This document shows positions 60,034 to 64,000 of a stretch of DNA of 64,000 nt, one piece after another (the stretch's first letter is position 1; the number at the start of each line of letters is the position of its first letter). A model generated the notes under the pieces. That model saw nothing but the letters and a program-made list of their open reading frames with translations, searched no databases and was not told the DNA's origin. The DNA comes from Bradyrhizobium sp. 139. GTDB lineage: Bacteria; Pseudomonadota; Alphaproteobacteria; Rhizobiales; Xanthobacteraceae. A program made the translations under genes and the position numbers. The stretch spans positions 1 to 64,000 of the forward strand of contig NZ_JADPKS010000111.1 of assembly GCF_023074175.1 (NCBI RefSeq), given 5' to 3'.

Positions 60034-60888
60034 ATGGTTACACGTCGTGATGTTGCATCGATTGTCGGACTTGGCGCCATGGGCGCGGTGACCGCGGGCG
60101 CGCTGGCCTCGCCGGCCGTCGCTCAGGCTGCCGATCCGAACGAATCGACCTTCGCCCGCATCCGCCGCACCAAGAAGATGCGGATCGGCGCGGTCGGCGG
60201 CGGCGCGCCCTATTACATGAAGGACCTCGCCAGCGGACAGTGGAAGGGCTTTTACGTCGACATCGCCAAGGCGCTCGCCGACGACATGGAGGCCGAGCTC
60301 GAGATCACCGAGACCACCTGGGGCAATTCGGTGCTCGATCTGCAGTCCAACAAGATCGACGTCTTCTTCGGCCTCAACCCGACCCCGAAGCGCGCGCTGG
60401 TGGTCGACTTCTCCGTGCCGGTCTTCAACAACGCCTTCGGCATCCTCTGCAAGAAGGACTTCAAGCCGAAGAGCTGGGCCGAGCTGAACTCGCCCGACGT
60501 CAAGATCGCGGTCGACCAGGGCTCCTCGCACGACCAGGTCGTGAGCCGCCTGACGCCGAAGGCGCAGATCTCGCGGCTGAAGTCCGCCGATGACGCCACC
60601 GCCGCGCTCCAGACCGGCCGCGTCGACGCGCAGTGCCTGATCACCATGCTGTCGCTGACGGTGCTGAAAAAGAATCCCTCGCTCGGCCAGTTTGTGCTGC
60701 CGACGCCGATCTTCGCCACCACGTCGAACGCCGGCTTCCGCCGCGAGAGCGACAAGACCTGGCGCGACTACGTCAACACCTGGATCGACTTCAACAAGGG
60801 CCTCGGCTTCATCCGCAACGCCATCATCACGAACATGGAGCTGGTGGGCGTGACAGAAGCGGACATTCCGCCGGGCGTTTCGCTGTAA
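60034..60888 (+). CDS. Amino-acid-type ABC transporter substrate-binding protein
   Basis: This 284-residue protein has a signal with twin Arg (MVTRRDVASIVGLGAMGAVT, cleavage near AVAQA), then a family 3 solute-binding fold: FARIRRTKKMRIGAVGGGAP, GFYVDIAKALADDMEAELEI and LQSNKIDVFFGLNPTPKRAL. It should bind a polar amino acid or related compound in the periplasm. ATG 60034 starts the signal; a ribosome-binding site is weak. The permease gene follows after a repeat-bearing 235-nt gap. Confidence 0.88.
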   Translation: MVTRRDVASIVGLGAMGAVTAGALASPAVAQAADPNESTFARIRRTKKMRIGAVGGGAPYYMKDLASGQWKGFYVDIAKALADDMEAELEITETTWGNSVLDLQSNKIDVFFGLNPTPKRALVVDFSVPVFNNAFGILCKKDFKPKSWAELNSPDVKIAVDQGSSHDQVVSRLTPKAQISRLKSADDATAALQTGRVDAQCLITMLSLTVLKKNPSLGQFVLPTPIFATTSNAGFRRESDKTWRDYVNTWIDFNKGLGFIRNAIITNMELVGVTEADIPPGVSL

Positions 60889-60931
60889 GGCGTTGTTAGA
60901 TTGGGCCGAGCTCGATCCATGAACCCCGCTG

Positions 60932-61071
60932 CACTCCCTCTCCCGCTTGCTCTCCCGCTTGCGGAAGAGGGTTGGGGTGAGGGTGTCTCCGCCGACCAGC
61001 CTCCCCCAGAGGAAAGAACCCTCACCCGGCGCTTCGCGCCGACCTCTCCCGCAAGCGGGAGAGGTGCAGTG
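60932..61071. repeat. Palindromic repeat between the binding-protein and permease genes
   Basis: Outer arms ACTCCCTCTCCCGCTTGC and GCAAGCGGGAGAGGTGCAGT and inner GGGTTGGGGTGAGGG / CCCTCACCC form a 140-bp palindrome. It is of the CTCTCCCGCAAGCGGGAGAG group common in alphaproteobacteria. In the transcript it could stabilise the upstream message so that the binding protein is made in excess. Confidence 0.8.
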
Positions 61072-61123
61072 AGAACGCCGCTCTGCAAAAACAGATTTCT
61101 TCGCGACTGAGGTCCAAAAGAAT

Positions 61124-61786
61124 ATGTATCAGTGGGACTTCGGCATCCTCTGGAGCTATCGCTGGCTCTTTCTCAACGGCCTGGGCGTCACCGTCGGCTT
61201 TACTGTGGTCATCGTCGTGCTCGGTCTTGTCTTCGGCCTGTTCGGCGCCTTCGGCACCCTGTCGCGCTTCAAGGCCGTGCGCCTCGTCGCCCTCACCTTC
61301 ATCGAGGCGTTCCGCTGCACGCCGATCCTGGTGCAGCTGATCTGGTTCTATTACGCGCTGCCAATCCTGGCCGGCGTCGAGATGACTCCGATCACGGCCT
61401 CGGCGCTCGCGCTGTCGCTCTATGGCGGCTCGTTCTATTCCGAGATCATCCGCGGCGGCATCGTTTCGATCGATCGCGGCCAGTCCGAAGCCGGTGCCGC
61501 GCTCGGCATGACGCCGGGGCAGAGCATGCGGCGGATCGTGCTGCCGCAGGCGATCAAGCGCATGATCCCGGCGCTGATGAACCAGTCGATTATCCAGTTC
61601 AAGAACACCTCGCTGGTCTCGGTGCTCGCTGTGCCTGATCTGGTCTATCAGAGCCAGGTCGCCGCCCATGACAGCTACCGGCCGCTCGAGACCTACACGG
61701 CGGTCGCGGTCGCCTATGCGGCGATCCTGATCCCCCTGACCATCATCGTCCGTCGTGGCGAGAAGCGACTGGCGGGCAGCGAATGA
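61124..61786 (+). CDS. ABC transporter permease, polar amino acid (HisM/GlnP) family
   Basis: This 220-residue permease has five helices and the family EAA-like loop: EAGAALGMTPGQSMRRIVLP, and QAIKRMIPALMNQSIIQFKN. The conserved FRCTPILVQLIWFYYALPIL is present. It is the only permease gene here, so it may act as a homodimer. Its stop overlaps the ATPase start (ATGA). Confidence 0.92.
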   Translation: MYQWDFGILWSYRWLFLNGLGVTVGFTVVIVVLGLVFGLFGAFGTLSRFKAVRLVALTFIEAFRCTPILVQLIWFYYALPILAGVEMTPITASALALSLYGGSFYSEIIRGGIVSIDRGQSEAGAALGMTPGQSMRRIVLPQAIKRMIPALMNQSIIQFKNTSLVSVLAVPDLVYQSQVAAHDSYRPLETYTAVAVAYAAILIPLTIIVRRGEKRLAGSE

Positions 61787-62601
61787 GCGAGACCTCCAAG
61801 ATCACCTCCAAGATCACCTCGAAGATCGAGATCCGCGGCTTGCGCAAGAGCTTTGGCAGCAACGAGGTCTTGAAGAACATCAGCCTCGACGTCGCCAAGG
61901 GCGGCGTCGTCGCGCTGATCGGACCGTCGGGCTCGGGCAAGTCGACGCTGCTCCGCTGTATCAATCTTTTGGTCGTGCCCGACGGCGGCAGCGTCCGTGT
62001 CGGGGATACGCGCTTTGCGTTCGGGGAAGGCGCAAAACTGTCCGACGTGAGAACGCTGGCAAAATTCCGTGCCACCACCGGCATGGTGTTCCAGCACTTC
62101 AACCTGTTCCCGCATATGACGACGCTTCAGAACGTCATCGAGGGGCCGGTCACGGTGCGGCGCATGGCCAAGACCGACGCCGAGAAGCTCGCGCGTGCGC
62201 AGCTTGCCAAAGTGGGCCTAGCGGAAAAGGCCGATCAATATCCGGCGACGCTGTCCGGCGGGCAGAAGCAGCGCGTCGCAATTGCGCGCGCGCTCGCGAT
62301 GGAGCCGGACGTGATGCTGTTCGACGAAGCAACCTCCGCGCTCGATCCCGAGCTCGTGGGCGAGGTGCTCGCCGTCATCCAGCGGCTGGCCTCGGAAGGC
62401 ATGACCATGGTGATCGTGACCCATGAGATCGCCTTCGCCCGCGAGGTCGCCGATCGCCTCATCTTCATGCGCGATGGCGTCGTCGTCGAGGAAGGTGCGG
62501 CGCGGCAGGTGATCGATAATCCGCAGCAGGCCGCGACGCGCGCCTTCCTCAGCCATTTCCACCGCACCGGCGCACTTCCGCCGGCCAACGCAGCACCATG
62601 A
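61783..62601 (+). CDS. ABC transporter ATP-binding protein, polar amino acid (GlnQ/HisP) family
   Basis: This 272-residue ATPase has Walker A GPSGSGKST, Q-loop VFQHFNLFPHMT, signature LSGGQKQR, Walker B VMLFDEATSALDPE and His in VTHE. The N-terminus has a repeat, SKITSKITSKIEIRG, encoded by 12-bp tandem units. It powers uptake with the permease and binding protein. It overlaps the following SDR gene by 4 nt. Confidence 0.93.
   Translation: MSETSKITSKITSKIEIRGLRKSFGSNEVLKNISLDVAKGGVVALIGPSGSGKSTLLRCINLLVVPDGGSVRVGDTRFAFGEGAKLSDVRTLAKFRATTGMVFQHFNLFPHMTTLQNVIEGPVTVRRMAKTDAEKLARAQLAKVGLAEKADQYPATLSGGQKQRVAIARALAMEPDVMLFDEATSALDPELVGEVLAVIQRLASEGMTMVIVTHEIAFAREVADRLIFMRDGVVVEEGAARQVIDNPQQAATRAFLSHFHRTGALPPANAAP
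61792..61827 (+). repeat. Three 12-bp tandem repeats at the ATPase 5' end
   Basis: ACCTCCAAGATC, ACCTCCAAGATC and ACCTCGAAGATC follow directly, encoding the TSKI units. They sit before the ABC fold begins and keep frame. Confidence 0.85.
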
Positions 62602-63356
62602 TGCCAAATATCGACCGCGCCTATCTCGTCACCGGTGCCGCCAGCGGCATCGGCCGCGCCACCGCAAGACTGCTCGCGGCTCCCGGGACCGCGCTGCTGC
62701 TGCACACACGCTCGAACGCAGCCGGTCTCGATGCCACGGCGGCCGAAGCCGAAGCAGAAGGCGCGGTCGTCGCAAAATGCCTCGGCGATCTCGCCGAGGA
62801 GGCCGCGGCCACCGATGCCGTCGCTGCCGCACAGCGCGCCTTCGGCCGGCTCGATGGATTGATCCTGGTTGGCGGCCATGCCCGCCGCGGCAGCGCCATC
62901 GGCACGCCGGCAGATCAATTCCGCCAGGCGATGGAAGAGTCTGCGCTGGCGTTCACACGGCTTGTCGACGCCGCGCTGCCGCTGCTGCGTGCGGGGCAAG
63001 ATGCGCGGATCGTCGCGGTGTCGTCGTTCGTGGCGCACGCGATCCGCCCGGAATTCGCGCCCTTCGCTGCGACCGCCGCAAGCCGCTCCGCGCTGGAAGC
63101 GCTGGTGCGGCTGACTGCGGTCGAACTCGCCAGGGACGGCATCACCGTCAACGCGGTTGCGCCGGGCCTCATCGTCAAGGACAGACCGAGCGAGAGCCGG
63201 CTCTCGCCCGAACAGATCGCCGCGACCGAAGTGCTGATCCCGATGAACCGCCGCGGGCGGCCGGAGGAAGTGGCCGAGATCATCGCCTTCCTGGCGTCGC
63301 CGAAAACGTCCTACGTCACCGGCCAGGTCTGGCACGTCAATGGAGGCCTGACATGA
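62598..63356 (+). CDS. Short-chain dehydrogenase/reductase-fold protein lacking the catalytic Tyr/Lys
   Basis: This 252-residue SDR has the cofactor motif TGAASGIGRAT and the C-terminal GQVWHVNGG block. In the active-site helix, where YxxxK is expected, the sequence reads FAATAASRSALEAL, so Tyr aligns with Thr and Lys with Arg; the Ser in VAVSSF is kept. Normal dehydrogenase activity is doubtful. It overlaps the ATPase gene and the following enolase-superfamily gene by 4 nt each, so it is an integral part of this operon. Confidence 0.87.
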   Translation: MMPNIDRAYLVTGAASGIGRATARLLAAPGTALLLHTRSNAAGLDATAAEAEAEGAVVAKCLGDLAEEAAATDAVAAAQRAFGRLDGLILVGGHARRGSAIGTPADQFRQAMEESALAFTRLVDAALPLLRAGQDARIVAVSSFVAHAIRPEFAPFAATAASRSALEALVRLTAVELARDGITVNAVAPGLIVKDRPSESRLSPEQIAATEVLIPMNRRGRPEEVAEIIAFLASPKTSYVTGQVWHVNGGLT

Positions 63357-64000
63357 CCGAAGCCACAATCGAACGTCTCAGGCTGTTCCTGATCGAGAGC
63401 CCGATCAAGATGGCGCGCCTCCAGGGCGTCGGCAACGTCAAGGGCACGGTCAAGCGCGTGCTGATCGAGCTCACCGCAAGCGACGGCGTGGTCGGCTGGG
63501 GCGAGGCGGCGCCGTGGGAGGTGTTCACGGGAACGCCGGAAGCGGCGTTCTCCGCGCTCGACATCTATCTGCGGCCGATCGTGCTCGGCAAGCCGGTGCG
63601 CCGCATCCGCGCGCTGATGGCCGAGCTCGATCGTGCGCTGGTCGGACACGCCGAGGCCAAGGTCGCGATCGAGATGGCGCTGCTCGACATCGTCGGCAAG
63701 TCGTCCGGGCTTTCGGTCGCAGACCTCCTTGGCGGCCGCGTCCGCGACACGATCCCCCTCTCCTTCTCGATCGCCGATCCCGATTTCGCCGCCGATCTCG
63801 AGCGCATGCGGAAAATGGTTCCCGACGGCAATGTCATCTACAAGGTCAAGACCGGCGTCAAACCGCATCGCGAGGATCTCGATCACCTCGAAGCGATCCG
63901 CAACGAATTCGGCGACACGGTCGATCTTCGCGTCGACTATAATCAGGCGCTGGCGCCGTTCGGCGCCATCAAGATCCTGCGCGACGTCGAGCAGTTCGCG
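63353..64000 (+). CDS. Enolase-superfamily (muconate cycloisomerase subgroup) enzyme, partial
   Basis: The first 216 residues are present before the window ends. They include the capping domain (LRLFLIESPIKMARLQGVGN) and the start of the barrel with the KxK motif in VIYKVKTGV and the metal ligand Asp in RVDYNQAL. This is the muconate-lactonising-enzyme subgroup, which includes cycloisomerases, dipeptide epimerases and N-acylamino acid racemases. With an amino-acid-type transporter upstream, an amino-acid or dipeptide substrate is possible. ATG 63353 overlaps the SDR stop (ATGA). Confidence 0.87.
   Translation, partial: MTEATIERLRLFLIESPIKMARLQGVGNVKGTVKRVLIELTASDGVVGWGEAAPWEVFTGTPEAAFSALDIYLRPIVLGKPVRRIRALMAELDRALVGHAEAKVAIEMALLDIVGKSSGLSVADLLGGRVRDTIPLSFSIADPDFAADLERMRKMVPDGNVIYKVKTGVKPHREDLDHLEAIRNEFGDTVDLRVDYNQALAPFGAIKILRDVEQFA

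Overview
The window is GC-rich alphaproteobacterial chromosome, most likely Bradyrhizobium or a close relative. The reasons are the protein sequences, the housekeeping gene orders (rpmH-rnpA-yidC-engB-argB, dapD-dapE, def-fmt-truA, dnaX-ybaB-recR with the SRP RNA upstream of dnaX) and many palindromic intergenic repeats of the kind common in that group. The genus is inferred; no rRNA is present.

Layout. 0-4.8 kb: a phosphonate locus with phnCD leftward and hexapeptide transferase-phnM-DUF1045 rightward. Oppositely oriented PHO-box repeats lie between them. 4.7-6.8 kb: a selenium-binding-protein (methanethiol oxidase) family gene overlapping a polytopic membrane protein. 7-24 kb: metabolic and regulatory genes (two DHDPS-fold lyases/dehydratases, a chemoreceptor, crotonase, MarR, tannase-family esterase, GntP permease, patatin, serA, triple rhodanese, FAD-linked 2-hydroxyacid dehydrogenase and its GntR regulator). 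24-29 kb: an eroded accessory stretch with a ygiQ remnant, a broken higBA module between direct repeats, an orphan Imm21 immunity protein and two coupled micro-membrane proteins. 28.8-33.8 kb: an exopolysaccharide operon (ExoP-like, GH5, Wzy-like). 34-36 kb: a rearrangement scar where a LysR gene and a cytokinin-dehydrogenase-like gene have both lost their 5' ends. 36-41.4 kb: YbaK, CBS, MHS transporter, tRNA-Arg and an orphan histidine kinase.

41.5-60 kb is core: ribosomal protein L34, RNase P protein, YidC, EngB, ArgB, the lysine/diaminopimelate genes dapD and dapE, TruA, Fmt, Def, RmuC, AmpG-like transporter, RecR, YbaB, DnaX and 4.5S-type SRP RNA. 60-64 kb: a polar amino-acid-type ABC transporter operon running into an SDR-like protein and an enolase-superfamily enzyme that leaves the window.

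The main unexplained structures are: the GIY-YIG gene enclosed by two near-identical direct copies of a palindromic repeat; the divergent PHO boxes; the LysR/CKX scar; the 24-nt periodic TAACCATA repeats upstream of rmuC; and several enzymes lacking expected active-site residues (SDR, crotonase, ExoP-like, DnaX zinc module).
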